Assembly (NCBI GenBank): GCA_017523995.1
Contig: JAFWUX010000018.1
Location: forward strand, 1 to 27,959
From: Oscillospiraceae bacterium
Lineage (GTDB): Bacteria > Bacillota_A > Clostridia > Oscillospirales > Ruminococcaceae
Length of the DNA stretch: 27,959 nt
Direction of reading: 5' to 3'
Shown: positions 1-8,073 of the stretch, in pieces
Layout of the letters: every line of letters begins with the position of its first letter
How positions within the stretch are numbered: position 1 is the first letter of the stretch
Notes under the pieces: generated by a model
The model's input: only the letters and a program-made list of their open reading frames with translations
Told to the model about the DNA's origin: nothing
Databases searched by the model: none
Position numbers and translations under genes: made by a program

Positions 1-1
1 C

Positions 2-868
2 TTATTCTATAGGAATCTCCACGTTTATCAATGCTTGCCATACGCTTTCTCCTTTCAGCTTCAGCAGCCCGTCACAAACAGCTTGCAGTTCCTGCTTCGT
101 CTGTTCATTCAGGAATTCATCATGATCGGCAAGAATATCACCGAGATTATGCGCAGACATCATTACATCCTGCTCCAACCGACTTTGCAGAAGGCTCGGA
201 AGATCAAGCAGCAGTTTTGCATATTCTAAGCTCTGAATAGTAAATGGTGCATCTGAATCCTCAGAATCCACTTCTTTCCCGTTCCAAACCTTTTCATAAT
301 ACATTGCAAGCGCTATTTTCAGGTATTCTTCAAAATCCTCGATTTCTCTTGCAAGCATATGTGTTTGCGCTCTGGCACGATTATATCCGTGCGTTGTCAG
401 CAGTTCCTCCGGTATTCGGACATTATTCTCCTTGCAATACTTTCTTAGAAGGATTTTCCGTATTTCATATGCCTTAATTGCAGCATCATGCGCCCTGATC
501 GTATCAGAAATCAGCGAATACGGAATATGCTGGATAATCATATTCAGCAAAGGGCGTGCTTCCGGCGGCATCGGCGGTCGGTTCAGGTTCTGAATATGCT
601 CAATCGTTGCCTGTGAAAGACCGGTAATACGGACAGCAATCTGCATATCGTAATCAGGTGTCGGGTCTTCATTCAGTCCTAACAGATAGTCAGCCGAAAC
701 TTCATGATACCGCGCCATTGCTTCTATAATCTCCAGATCAGGCTTGCGTGCGCCGTTTTCATAGCGCCCGTATGTCTGCTGCGTAATGCCGATGCCCTCC
801 GCAACTTCGCGCTGAGAACGTTCTCCGCGCAGCTTGCGCAGACGTTCTGTGAAAACTCCAATGTCCAT
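2..868 (-). CDS. XRE-family phage-type repressor
   Basis: A 288-residue DNA-binding regulator, probably the repressor of the phage-like cassette to its right. Residues about 3-60 form a Cro/C1-type helix-turn-helix (SQREVAEGIGITQQTYGRYENG), followed by the usual SADYLLGL end of the domain. The remaining 220 or so residues are helical and charged, and I do not recognise them. They could sense a signal or oligomerise. I chose the start at MDIGVF because AAAGGAG lies ten bases upstream; an in-frame ATG eight codons earlier lacks such a site. The likely promoter is at 1178-1206, which gives a leader of about 300 nt full of inverted repeats. The DNA-binding role is secure. The repressor role is inferred from the layout: repressor on one strand, small regulators and a replication gene on the other. 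Confidence 0.85.
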   Translation of the reverse strand: MDIGVFTERLRKLRGERSQREVAEGIGITQQTYGRYENGARKPDLEIIEAMARYHEVSADYLLGLNEDPTPDYDMQIAVRITGLSQATIEHIQNLNRPPMPPEARPLLNMIIQHIPYSLISDTIRAHDAAIKAYEIRKILLRKYCKENNVRIPEELLTTHGYNRARAQTHMLAREIEDFEEYLKIALAMYYEKVWNGKEVDSEDSDAPFTIQSLEYAKLLLDLPSLLQSRLEQDVMMSAHNLGDILADHDEFLNEQTKQELQAVCDGLLKLKGESVWQALINVEIPIE

Positions 869-890
869 TGTGAAGCAGCTCCTTTCGCTC

Positions 891-978
891 AACCAGTGTC
901 GTGATACCCGACACTGGTTTTATGGGGTCGGATTTCTCGACCCCATCCACCTGCCCTGTTTCGGGGCAGGTGTTTTTT
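891..978 (+). ncRNA. Triple stem-loop ending in a U-run (possible small RNA or regulatory leader)
   Basis: Three perfect hairpins stand back to back. The first has an 11-bp stem, 891-901 with 909-919. The second has a 9-bp stem, 922-930 with 938-946. The third has a 9-bp stem, 948-956 with 964-972. Six Ts follow the third at 973-978, so on the + strand it is a good intrinsic terminator. No + strand gene precedes it. On the - strand the same DNA lies in the 5' leader of the XRE repressor, ending just before its Shine-Dalgarno site. Hairpin 1's right arm (908-912, CCGAC) can also pair with hairpin 2's left arm (927-931, GTCGG), so alternative folds exist. It may be an antisense RNA, a repressor leader, or both. 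The structure is certain; transcription is inferred. Confidence 0.5.
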
Positions 979-1024
979 ATGAAAATCGTATTTCAAAGCT
1001 GTCAAAACGGCAGTTTTGATACGC

Positions 1025-1039
1025 TGAACGAATCGTTCA
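1025..1039. promoter_or_regulatory. 15-bp palindrome, operator candidate
   Basis: TGAACGA-A-TCGTTCA is a perfect inverted repeat around one central base. A weaker hairpin (TCAAAAC/GTTTTGA, 1002-1019) lies just to its left. It sits between the repressor gene and the cassette promoters, where operators are expected. The GAAC/GTTC ends recall a LexA box, but the spacer is five bases rather than the usual four. The protein that binds it is unknown. Confidence 0.4.
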
Positions 1040-1089
1040 CCGTTATGTGAGCAAAAATAATATACATATGGCGTATCATCAAATTGATA

Positions 1090-1115
1090 TAATCCAAATA
1101 TACATCATTGGATTA
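1090..1115. promoter_or_regulatory. Inverted repeat upstream of the rightward promoter, operator candidate
   Basis: TAATCCAA and TTGGATTA form a perfect 8-bp inverted repeat with a 10-bp spacer. It ends five bases before the -35 box of the rightward promoter at 1121. Position and symmetry fit a repressor or activator site for the phage-like switch. The adjoining ATCAAATTGAT (1079-1089) is another short palindrome. Function is inferred from position only. Confidence 0.45.
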
Positions 1116-1120
1116 AGTGC

Positions 1121-1149
1121 TTGACAACTTGAATTTGGTGTGATACAAT
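1121..1149 (+). promoter_or_regulatory. Sigma-A promoter of the phage-like cassette (rightward)
   Basis: TTGACA (1121-1126), a 17-bp spacer, and TACAAT (1144-1149) preceded by TG (extended -10). Transcription would start near 1156 and read the small HTH gene at 1265. It runs straight through the opposing promoter at 1178-1206. Confidence 0.8.
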
Positions 1150-1177
1150 GGTATTATCGCCAATCATCACTATTGTC

Positions 1178-1206
1178 ATTATATCACATTATGGTTGGCT
1201 TGTCAA
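1178..1206 (-). promoter_or_regulatory. Sigma-A promoter facing left, for the XRE repressor
   Basis: On the - strand: TTGACA (1201-1206), 17-bp spacer, TATAAT (1178-1183), with extended -10 TGTGATATAAT. Transcription would start near 1171 and pass through the rightward promoter at 1121-1149. The two promoters therefore face each other, with starts about 15 bp apart. Confidence 0.8.
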
Positions 1207-1264
1207 GGAGGTGGATCAAATATTTTTCAGAAGTTTTGAAGAACCATAGGAAGGGGGACTGAAA

Positions 1265-1459
1265 ATGCAGAAAGCAAATCAGGACATTCGTGACTATGCA
1301 GCACAGAAAGGCGTGTATTTCTGGGAGATTGCAATGAAGCTCGGCATCTCTGAGCCGACCATTACCCGCTGGATGCGCGTCGAACTGCCTGCGGACAAGC
1401 ACCGGGAGATCGAACAGGTCATCAATGACATCGCAATCACCAAGTCGCAGAGTGAATGA
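1265..1459 (+). CDS. Small helix-turn-helix protein (Cro-like position)
   Basis: A 64-residue protein, almost all of it one helix-turn-helix. Its core is FWEIAMKLGISEPTITRWMR (residues about 19-38). AGGGGG sits seven bases before the ATG. It is the first gene of the rightward cassette, where phages and integrative elements keep a Cro-like or accessory regulator. Short proteins of this kind, with a YAAQKGVYFWEIA-type N-terminus, are common in mobile elements of Clostridia. It may compete with the XRE repressor at the face-to-face promoters. That role is inferred; the fold is clear from sequence. Its stop overlaps an ATG at 1456 in ATGA form, so translation of the next gene could be coupled. 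Confidence 0.75.
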   Translation: MQKANQDIRDYAAQKGVYFWEIAMKLGISEPTITRWMRVELPADKHREIEQVINDIAITKSQSE

Positions 1460-1536
1460 TTGTCCCAAGTGAAGCAGAAGTTCAAGCCATGGCAGAGAAG
1501 GAAACCCTGAACTGCCGCAACAGAAAGAGAGGTACT

Positions 1537-1791
1537 ATGAACATGATGCAGAACTACAATGTCAATGTCCCCGTCATGAAGGGTATCGCGGAGTGTGCTG
1601 AGATGTTCGGCATCAGCCAGCGCTACTGCCGCGAGCTCGCAAAGACCGGCGCCGTCCGTGCGGTGCGCGTCGGACGCGGCAAGATCCTCGTCAATGTCCA
1701 GAGCATGGCAGATTACTTCAACCGGACTTCGATCCCAGAGGATGAGGCCCCGAATCAGGGCGTCATCCAGCCGATCCCGGTCAGACTGTGA
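1537..1791 (+). CDS. Excisionase-like HTH_17 DNA-binding protein
   Basis: An 84-residue protein of the MerR-like/excisionase helix-turn-helix type. The stretch GIAECAEMFGISQRYCRELA, followed by KTGAVRAVRVGRGKILVNVQSM, is the winged helix in which a recognition helix leads to a VGRGKILV turn. The final 20 or so residues are acidic and unstructured. I chose the ATG at 1537 because GAGAGG precedes it by four bases. An in-frame ATG at 1456 would overlap the upstream stop as ATGA and add 27 residues that do not look conserved. Such proteins act as recombination directionality factors or small regulators in integrative elements. No integrase is visible in this window, so its partner would lie left of position 1 or be lost. 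Confidence 0.75.
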   Translation: MNMMQNYNVNVPVMKGIAECAEMFGISQRYCRELAKTGAVRAVRVGRGKILVNVQSMADYFNRTSIPEDEAPNQGVIQPIPVRL

Positions 1792-1800
1792 GGTGCAGAA

Positions 1801-2175
1801 GTGGCAAACAGACGGATGTTTTCAGGAGCAATCGTCAGTTCGGCACGATTTCTGCAAATGGGACAGACTGCACGGCTGCTCTATTACGATCTGGGTATGC
1901 ACGCGGATGATTCCGGTGTGGTCGAGGCATTCACAGTCATGCGGATGACAAGCGCAAGCGAGGACGATCTGCGGCTGCTGGCTGCAAAGGGCTTCATCGT
2001 CATTCTGAATGCCGAGCTGGTGACATACATCTGCGACTGGGACAAGAACAATGCCATTCGCAGCGACCGGCGCCAGCCGAGTATGTATGAAGGTCTGCTC
2101 GCACAGTATCGCAGCGGAGAAATGCTCCCCTATCTCTGTGACACAGGATGCTACAGGAACCATGGCATACCTTGA
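1801..2175 (+). pseudogene. Phage replisome organizer, N-terminal fragment
   Basis: The first ~112 residues match the N-terminal winged helix of phage/ICE replisome organizers: MANRRMFSGAIVSSARFL, LYYDLGMHADDSGVVEAF, DLRLLAAKGFIVILN, and ICDWDKNNAIRSDRRQPSMY. Complete family members run to roughly 250-300 residues, with a DnaD/DnaB-like tail that loads helicase. Here homology stops near 2130-2140. The last dozen residues are simply the aconitase DNA read in another frame. The start is GTG at 1801, with GAGGTG five bases upstream and nine bases after the preceding stop. The fragment keeps the DNA-binding part but not the helicase-loader part, so it is probably inactive or acts only as a DNA binder. 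The break marks a recombination junction with the aconitase gene. Confidence 0.75.
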
Positions 2176-3994
2176 ATTTGAAGCAATCGGCGTTCCGAGG
2201 GTAAAAACAGAACGATCTGTAGCATATATAGACCATAATACACTTCAAAATGGTTTTGAAAATGCGGACGATCATCGTTTTATCGGTTCAGTTGCCAAAA
2301 AGCACGGTATCTATTTTTTCCGTCCGGGTAACGGAATCTGTCATCAGGTACACCTTGAAAGATTCGGTATACCCGGCAAAACGCTGATAGGCTCCGACAG
2401 CCATACACCCACAGGCGGCGGTATCGGCATGATAGCTATAGGCGCAGGCGGACTTGATGTAGCAGTTGCAATGGGCGGCGGTGCCTACTATATTACATAT
2501 CCGAAAATTGTCAAGGTAAATCTGACAGGGAAGCTCTCTCAGTGGGTGGCTGCAAAAGATGTGATTTTAGAGGTGCTTAAAAGATTGACCGTCAAGGGCG
2601 GTGTCGGCAAAGTAATTGAATACTGCGGCGACGGTGTGAAAACACTGACTGTTCCGGAAAGAGCTACCATCACAAATATGGGCGCAGAGCTTGGCGCAAC
2701 CACATCCATTTTCCCTTCCGATGAAGTAACACTTTCATTTCTAAAAGCGCAGAACAGGGCAGAAGTTTGGACTGAATTGAAGGCTGATGACGATGCAGCT
2801 TATGATGAGGAAATCAATATTGATCTTTCTGCTGTCATCCCTATGGCAGCCTGCCCGCATTCCCCCGACAATGTTAAGACCGTCAAAGAAATAGGACATC
2901 TCAAGGTTGATCAGGTATGTATCGGCTCATGCACGAATTCCAGTTATATGGATATGATGAAGGTTGCATATATTCTCAGGGGCAAAACTGTCCATCCAGG
3001 TATTTCGCTCAGTATCGCACCCGGCTCAAAGCAAGTGCTGAATATGCTGGCTTCCAACGGCGCATTGGCTGATATGATTGATGCCGGAGCAAGAATTCTG
3101 GAATCCGCCTGCGGACCTTGTATCGGAATGGGACAATCACCGAATTCCGGCGGTGTGTCCCTGAGAACCTTTAACAGAAACTTTGAGGGGCGATCCGGCA
3201 CAAAAGATGGGCAGATTTATCTTGTTTCTCCAGAAATGGCAGCAGTTTCTGCACTGAATGGATATTTGACTGATCCTCGTGAACTGGGCGACATGCCGAA
3301 TTTTGAAATGCCGGAGCAGTTTACGATAAATGATAACATGATAGAAGAACCTGCTGACGAGATAGATATGGAGCAAATTGATATCCTCATAGGTCCGAAT
3401 ATTAAACCTTATCCGGTTACTGCGCCTCTTCTTCGTGATATTGCCTGTCAGGTTTCACTGAAGGTTGGTGATAATATCACAACAGATCATATCATGCCTG
3501 CTGGAGCAAAGATTCTTCCGCTCCGTTCAAATATCCCTGCAATCTCTAAGCATTGTTTTACAGTCTGCGATGAGTCTTTTCCTGCAAGAGCAACGGAGCT
3601 TGGGAATTCAATCATTGTAGGCGGCTCAAATTATGGTCAGGGCAGCTCCCGCGAACACGCCGCACTTGCACCGTTGTATTTGGGAATAAAAGCTGTTGTA
3701 GTCAAGAGTTTTGCACGGATTCACCGTGCTAATCTAATCAATGCCGGCATTCTCCCGCTTACATTTGCTAATGAATCCGATTACGATAAGATCGCCCAGG
3801 GCGATGAAATTGCACTTGAAAATGTTCGTGCAGACATTGAAGCAGACAAGATGGAGCTAACCCTTTTTAACAGGTCAACGGGTGAAAACATCCCTGTTCT
3901 CTGTGAGTTAACGGGCAGAACCAAAGATATTATTCTTGCAGGAGGACTGCTTGACTTTACAAGAGAGTCGCTAAAAAGCACGAATGGAGGATAA
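2051..3994 (+). CDS. acnA: Aconitate hydratase, 5' end replaced by phage DNA
   Basis: Aconitase converts citrate to isocitrate with a [4Fe-4S] cluster. Cluster cysteines are visible at 294 (GSCTNS), 354 and 357 (ACGPCIGMG), numbered from the ATG at 2051. SDSHTPTGGG (115-124) and the swivel-domain GSSREHA (531-537) are intact. Homology begins at TQDATGTMAYLEFEA (codon 31, base 2141). The first 30 residues are the replisome-organizer DNA read in another frame, and the usual ~30-residue N-terminus of the 640-residue clostridial form is missing. The true start is uncertain: ATG 2051 has GGGA upstream, and ATG 2162 has AGGA only three bases away. It may be translated from either, or be a decayed gene. 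Three bases separate it from the amylase gene, so the two are probably co-transcribed. Family is certain; activity is doubtful. Confidence 0.85.
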   Translation: MPFAATGASRVCMKVCSHSIAAEKCSPISVTQDATGTMAYLEFEAIGVPRVKTERSVAYIDHNTLQNGFENADDHRFIGSVAKKHGIYFFRPGNGICHQVHLERFGIPGKTLIGSDSHTPTGGGIGMIAIGAGGLDVAVAMGGGAYYITYPKIVKVNLTGKLSQWVAAKDVILEVLKRLTVKGGVGKVIEYCGDGVKTLTVPERATITNMGAELGATTSIFPSDEVTLSFLKAQNRAEVWTELKADDDAAYDEEINIDLSAVIPMAACPHSPDNVKTVKEIGHLKVDQVCIGSCTNSSYMDMMKVAYILRGKTVHPGISLSIAPGSKQVLNMLASNGALADMIDAGARILESACGPCIGMGQSPNSGGVSLRTFNRNFEGRSGTKDGQIYLVSPEMAAVSALNGYLTDPRELGDMPNFEMPEQFTINDNMIEEPADEIDMEQIDILIGPNIKPYPVTAPLLRDIACQVSLKVGDNITTDHIMPAGAKILPLRSNIPAISKHCFTVCDESFPARATELGNSIIVGGSNYGQGSSREHAALAPLYLGIKAVVVKSFARIHRANLINAGILPLTFANESDYDKIAQGDEIALENVRADIEADKMELTLFNRSTGENIPVLCELTGRTKDIILAGGLLDFTRESLKSTNGG

Positions 3995-3997
3995 ATA

Positions 3998-5308
3998 ATG
4001 TGGGCGTATGAAAGCGTATTCTATCAGATATATCCGCTGGGATTTTGCGGCGCTCCGTTTCAAAATGACGGAATTGAGGAATCAAGAATCCGAAAGATTA
4101 TAGATTGGGCTGATCATATTGAAGCACTGCAATGCAACGCAATCTATTTCTCACCCATATTCGAGTCGGATTCGCACGGATATGACACAAGGGATTATTC
4201 TAAAATCGACTGTCGCTTAGGGACGAATGAAGACTTTGCTGATGTTTGTAAAGAACTCCATAAAAGAGGAATCAAAGTCATTCTTGACGGTGTTTTCAAT
4301 CATGTCGGAAGAGGATTCTGGGCATTTCAGGATGTCCTTCGCAATCGTGAGAATTCGCGCTATAAAGATTGGTTTCATATAGACTTTGGCGTAAACTCGA
4401 ACTATAATGACGGCTTCTGGTATGAAGGCTGGGAAGGTCACTATGAGCTTGTCAAGCTCAACCTCTGGAACAATGAGGTTGTGGAGCATATTTTTGCCTG
4501 CATAAAAGGTTGGGTTGAGGAATTTGATATCGATGGTTTGCGGCTTGATGTTGCATATTGTCTGGATAAGGAATTTCTGAAACGGCTGCGCAAATATACG
4601 GAGGGACTAAAAAGCGACTTTTTTCTGATTGGAGAACTCCTGCACGGTGACTATTCGCAGTATGTAAACAACGAAATGCTGCATTCCGCAACAAATTATC
4701 AGTGCTATAAAGGCCTGTATTCCAGCTTTAACAGTATGAATATGTTTGAAATATGTCACTCTCTGCAAAATCAGTTTGGTTCAGAACAGTGGTGCCAATA
4801 TAGAGGGCTGCATCTGCTTAGTTTTGTGGACAACCATGATGTTTCAAGAATCGCAACGATTCTGACAAATAAGAACCATCTTCCGCTGGTCTATGCGCTG
4901 ATGTTCGGAATGCCCGGAATTCCATGCATATACTACGGAAGTGAATGGGGCGCAGAGGGTGACAAAAACCAAGGTGATCCTGCACTGAGAGTTTCATTTG
5001 AACAGTCGATTGACAATGATCTTTCCGCATATATTTCAAAGCTTGCTCAGATTCACCATGAAAGCCCGGCAATTTGCTATGGGGATTTCAGTATTCCGCT
5101 GCTTACTAATCGGCAGTGTATTATTCAGCGCAGATGTGAAACTGAAAGGATACTCGTAGCAATCAATGCAGATGAACATCCATATACGGCACATTTTGAT
5201 GCGGGATGCGGAATGGCTGATGAGCTGATAACAGGTACAAAACATGATTTTGGCGGCGGAAGTGAATTGCCCCCATACTCTGCAAAGATATGGAAAATGG
5301 AAAGATAG
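3998..5308 (+). CDS. GH13 alpha-amylase family glycosidase, cytoplasmic
   Basis: A 436-residue alpha-glucan hydrolase without signal peptide, so it probably acts on maltodextrins inside the cell. The four GH13 regions are present: DGVFNHVG (97-104), GLRLDVAY with nucleophile D184, LIGELLHG with acid/base E213, and FVDNHD with D278. The N-terminus (SVFYQIYPLGFCGAP) is that of a (beta/alpha)8 barrel starting at the first strand. A short C-terminal beta domain ends in LPPYSAKIWKM. It could be a maltodextrin glucosidase or cyclomaltodextrinase-type enzyme; the exact bond and product cannot be read from sequence. GGAGG lies eight bases before the ATG, and the start follows the aconitase stop by three bases, so the pair is an operon. 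It fits with the glycogen phosphorylase elsewhere in the window. Confidence 0.9.
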   Translation: MWAYESVFYQIYPLGFCGAPFQNDGIEESRIRKIIDWADHIEALQCNAIYFSPIFESDSHGYDTRDYSKIDCRLGTNEDFADVCKELHKRGIKVILDGVFNHVGRGFWAFQDVLRNRENSRYKDWFHIDFGVNSNYNDGFWYEGWEGHYELVKLNLWNNEVVEHIFACIKGWVEEFDIDGLRLDVAYCLDKEFLKRLRKYTEGLKSDFFLIGELLHGDYSQYVNNEMLHSATNYQCYKGLYSSFNSMNMFEICHSLQNQFGSEQWCQYRGLHLLSFVDNHDVSRIATILTNKNHLPLVYALMFGMPGIPCIYYGSEWGAEGDKNQGDPALRVSFEQSIDNDLSAYISKLAQIHHESPAICYGDFSIPLLTNRQCIIQRRCETERILVAINADEHPYTAHFDAGCGMADELITGTKHDFGGGSELPPYSAKIWKMER

Positions 5309-5373
5309 GTTTCTGCCGCGCAATTGCAGAGTGACAATAACTGGTATTGAAAAAATTACGGGAGGAGAGCACA

Positions 5374-8034
5374 ATGGACATGAACGAACGAAAGCCCATC
5401 GAAAGCGTTGCTGCCCTGGAAACCGAACTGAGACTTGTGCGAGAAGCTCAAAAACATTATTCTCTCTATACGCAGGAACAGGTTGACACAATTTTTCTTG
5501 CGGCAGCATCTGCAGCAAATAAGGCACGCCTTTCCCTCGCAAAAATGGCTGTTGAAGAAACCGGTATGGGTATTGTTGAGGATAAAGTTATTAAAAATAA
5601 TTACGCTGCTGAATATATTTATCATGCTTACAAGGACACAAAAACGTGCGGTATTATTGAGGAAGATATGGCATTCGGTATTCAGAGAATCGCAGAACCG
5701 ATCGGTGTAATTGCAGCTGTAATACCTACTACCAATCCAACCTCCACAGCGATATTTAAGGCATTGATCTCGTTAAAAACTAGAAACGGAATCATTTTTA
5801 GTCCACACCCGCGTGCGAAGAAATCGACTGTTGAGGCAGCACGTATTGTATATGAAGCAGCTGTAAAAGCCGGTGCACCCCAAAACATAATCTCCTGGAT
5901 AGACGCACCGAACCTTGAAATGACCAATCTCGTTATGAAGGAAGCGGATTTAATTCTTGCAACCGGAGGTCCCGGTATGGTCAAGGCTGCATACTCCAGC
6001 GGAAAACCTGCTCTTGGTGTAGGTGCGGGAAACACGCCTGCTATTATTGACAAATCAGCAAATATTGTACTTGCTGTCAGTTCCATCATACACTCAAAAA
6101 CATTTGATAACGGTATGATATGTGCCTCCGAACAGTCAGTCATTGTTCATCAGGATATCTATGATGTTGTTAAACGCGAATTCGCTGCACGCGGATGCTA
6201 TTTCCTTTCCACGGAAGAAACCGATAAAGTACGGCATACAATTCTGATAAACGGTGCTTTAAATGCCAAAATTGTCGGTCAGCGTGCGGCAACGATTGCA
6301 GAGTTATCCGGTGTCACTGTTGCAGCAGGAACAAAAGTGCTGATTGGTGAGGTTGAAAACGTCGATATTTCCGAAGAATTTGCACATGAAAAGCTCTCGC
6401 CTGTGCTTGCAATGTATAAAGCTGCGGATATTCAAGATGCATTTGCTAAAGCAGAGCAACTGATTGCAGACGGCGGTTACGGTCATACGGCATCGATCTA
6501 TCTCAATGAGCAAACTGAAACTGACATTCTGAATGAATTCAAAGCACGCATGAAAACTTGCCGCATTCTTGTGAACACGCCTTCATCACACGGAGGTATC
6601 GGTGATCTTTATAACTTTAAGCTGACTCCTTCATTAACATTGGGCTGTGGCTCATGGGGTGGAAACAGCGTAAGCGAAAATGTTGGTGTAAAACACCTTC
6701 TCAATATTAAAACCGTCGCTGTTAGGAGAGAAAATATGCTTTGGTTTAGAACGCCGGAAAAAGTGTATATAAAAAAAGGATGCCTGCCGGTTGCACTCGA
6801 CGAGCTAGGCAGTGTCATGGGAAAGAAACGTGCATTCATTGTAACAGATCATTTTTTGTACAGTGCAGGGTTTACCAAGCCAATCACTTCTAAACTTGAT
6901 GAATTGGGCATTGTTCACTCCACATTCTTCGATGTTGAGCCTGATCCGACTCTTGATAGTGCAGAAGCCGGAGCTGCACAAATGCGCTCGTTTCAACCTG
7001 ATGTAATTATTGCACTTGGCGGCGGATCGGCAATGGACGCAGCAAAGATCATGTGGGTGCTTTATGAACATCCGGAAGCGGACTTCAAAGACATGGCCAT
7101 GCGTTTTATTGATATTCGCAAGAGAGTCTATCCTTTTCCGAAAATGGGCGAAAAAGCATATTTCGTTGCTATTCCCACATCGGCAGGTACAGGCTCAGAG
7201 GTTACACCCTTTGCTGTCATAACAAATCGTGAAGATGGATGCAAATATCCGCTCGCCGACTATGAGTTGCTTCCCGATATGGCAATCGTTGATGCTGATA
7301 TGCATATGAGTGCGCCGAAAGGTCTCACTGCAGCATCCGGCATTGACGCTGTAACGCACGCACTTGAAGCCTATGCATCAATCATGGCAACTGACTATAC
7401 CGATGGATTGGCAATTCAGGCGCTTAAGGTCATATTTGAGTACCTGCCCCGAGCTTATGAGAATGGTCAAACTGATATTGAAGCCCGTGAAAAAATGGCG
7501 AATGCTGCAACTATGGCAGGTATGGCATTTGCCAACGCTTTTCTTGGTATTTCTCATTCGCTGGCACATAAACTCGGTGCTTATCATCATATTGCACATG
7601 GTATAGCGAATGCTCTGGTGATTTGCAATGTAATCCGATATAATGCTGCCGAGATTCCGGTGAAAATGGGAACATTCTCGCAGTATGATCACCCGCACGC
7701 CCTTGCAAGATATGCAGAAATAGCTGATGCGCTCGGGTTGGGCGGAAAGACCGATTCTGAAAAATTGGAAAATTTGATAACGGCAGTTGAGAACCTGAAA
7801 ACAAAAATCGGAATCAAGCCAACAATAGCAGACTATGGCATCAAGGAGGAAGACTTCCTTGCGACTCTTGACGAAATGACAGAGGCTGCGTTCGATGACC
7901 AGTGTTCAGGTGCAAATCCCAGATATCCGCTAATCTCTGAATTAAAACAGCTTTATCTTGACGCATACTACGGAAGAACCTTTATGGAAATTGAAATGCC
8001 GGGTGTAAACCAGCTGGAAAATCTATCAGAGTGA
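5374..8034 (+). CDS. adhE: Bifunctional acetaldehyde-CoA/alcohol dehydrogenase
   Basis: AdhE reduces acetyl-CoA to acetaldehyde and then to ethanol, regenerating NAD+ in fermentation. The 886 residues have the normal length and order: an aldehyde dehydrogenase half with catalytic Cys250 (TFDNGMICASEQS), then an iron-dependent alcohol dehydrogenase half. The second half has the nucleotide motif GGGSAMDAAK (549-558) and iron ligands Asp658, His662, His728 and His742, which line up with those of E. coli AdhE. Family members form helical spirosomes. The start at MDMNERK follows GGGAGGAG by seven bases; an earlier in-frame ATG has no such site. It lies 65 bases after the amylase gene on the same strand, with no terminator between them. 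A 9-bp inverted repeat straddles its stop codon. Confidence 0.96.
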   Translation: MDMNERKPIESVAALETELRLVREAQKHYSLYTQEQVDTIFLAAASAANKARLSLAKMAVEETGMGIVEDKVIKNNYAAEYIYHAYKDTKTCGIIEEDMAFGIQRIAEPIGVIAAVIPTTNPTSTAIFKALISLKTRNGIIFSPHPRAKKSTVEAARIVYEAAVKAGAPQNIISWIDAPNLEMTNLVMKEADLILATGGPGMVKAAYSSGKPALGVGAGNTPAIIDKSANIVLAVSSIIHSKTFDNGMICASEQSVIVHQDIYDVVKREFAARGCYFLSTEETDKVRHTILINGALNAKIVGQRAATIAELSGVTVAAGTKVLIGEVENVDISEEFAHEKLSPVLAMYKAADIQDAFAKAEQLIADGGYGHTASIYLNEQTETDILNEFKARMKTCRILVNTPSSHGGIGDLYNFKLTPSLTLGCGSWGGNSVSENVGVKHLLNIKTVAVRRENMLWFRTPEKVYIKKGCLPVALDELGSVMGKKRAFIVTDHFLYSAGFTKPITSKLDELGIVHSTFFDVEPDPTLDSAEAGAAQMRSFQPDVIIALGGGSAMDAAKIMWVLYEHPEADFKDMAMRFIDIRKRVYPFPKMGEKAYFVAIPTSAGTGSEVTPFAVITNREDGCKYPLADYELLPDMAIVDADMHMSAPKGLTAASGIDAVTHALEAYASIMATDYTDGLAIQALKVIFEYLPRAYENGQTDIEAREKMANAATMAGMAFANAFLGISHSLAHKLGAYHHIAHGIANALVICNVIRYNAAEIPVKMGTFSQYDHPHALARYAEIADALGLGGKTDSEKLENLITAVENLKTKIGIKPTIADYGIKEEDFLATLDEMTEAAFDDQCSGANPRYPLISELKQLYLDAYYGRTFMEIEMPGVNQLENLSE

Positions 8035-8047
8035 GAATCTGATAGAT
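8021..8047 (+). other. Stem-loop across the adhE stop codon
   Basis: ATCTATCAG (8021-8029) and CTGATAGAT (8039-8047) form a perfect 9-bp stem with a 9-nt loop that contains the adhE stop. No T-run follows. It may protect the adhE message end or dampen read-through to the kinase gene 27 bases on. Confidence 0.45.
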
Positions 8048-8073
8048 GAAAAGTGCTGAAGGGAGGAAGGAAA

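Noticed and set aside
1025..1039. LexA/SOS box
   Set aside because: GAAC and GTTC are separated by five bases rather than four, and no SOS gene follows.
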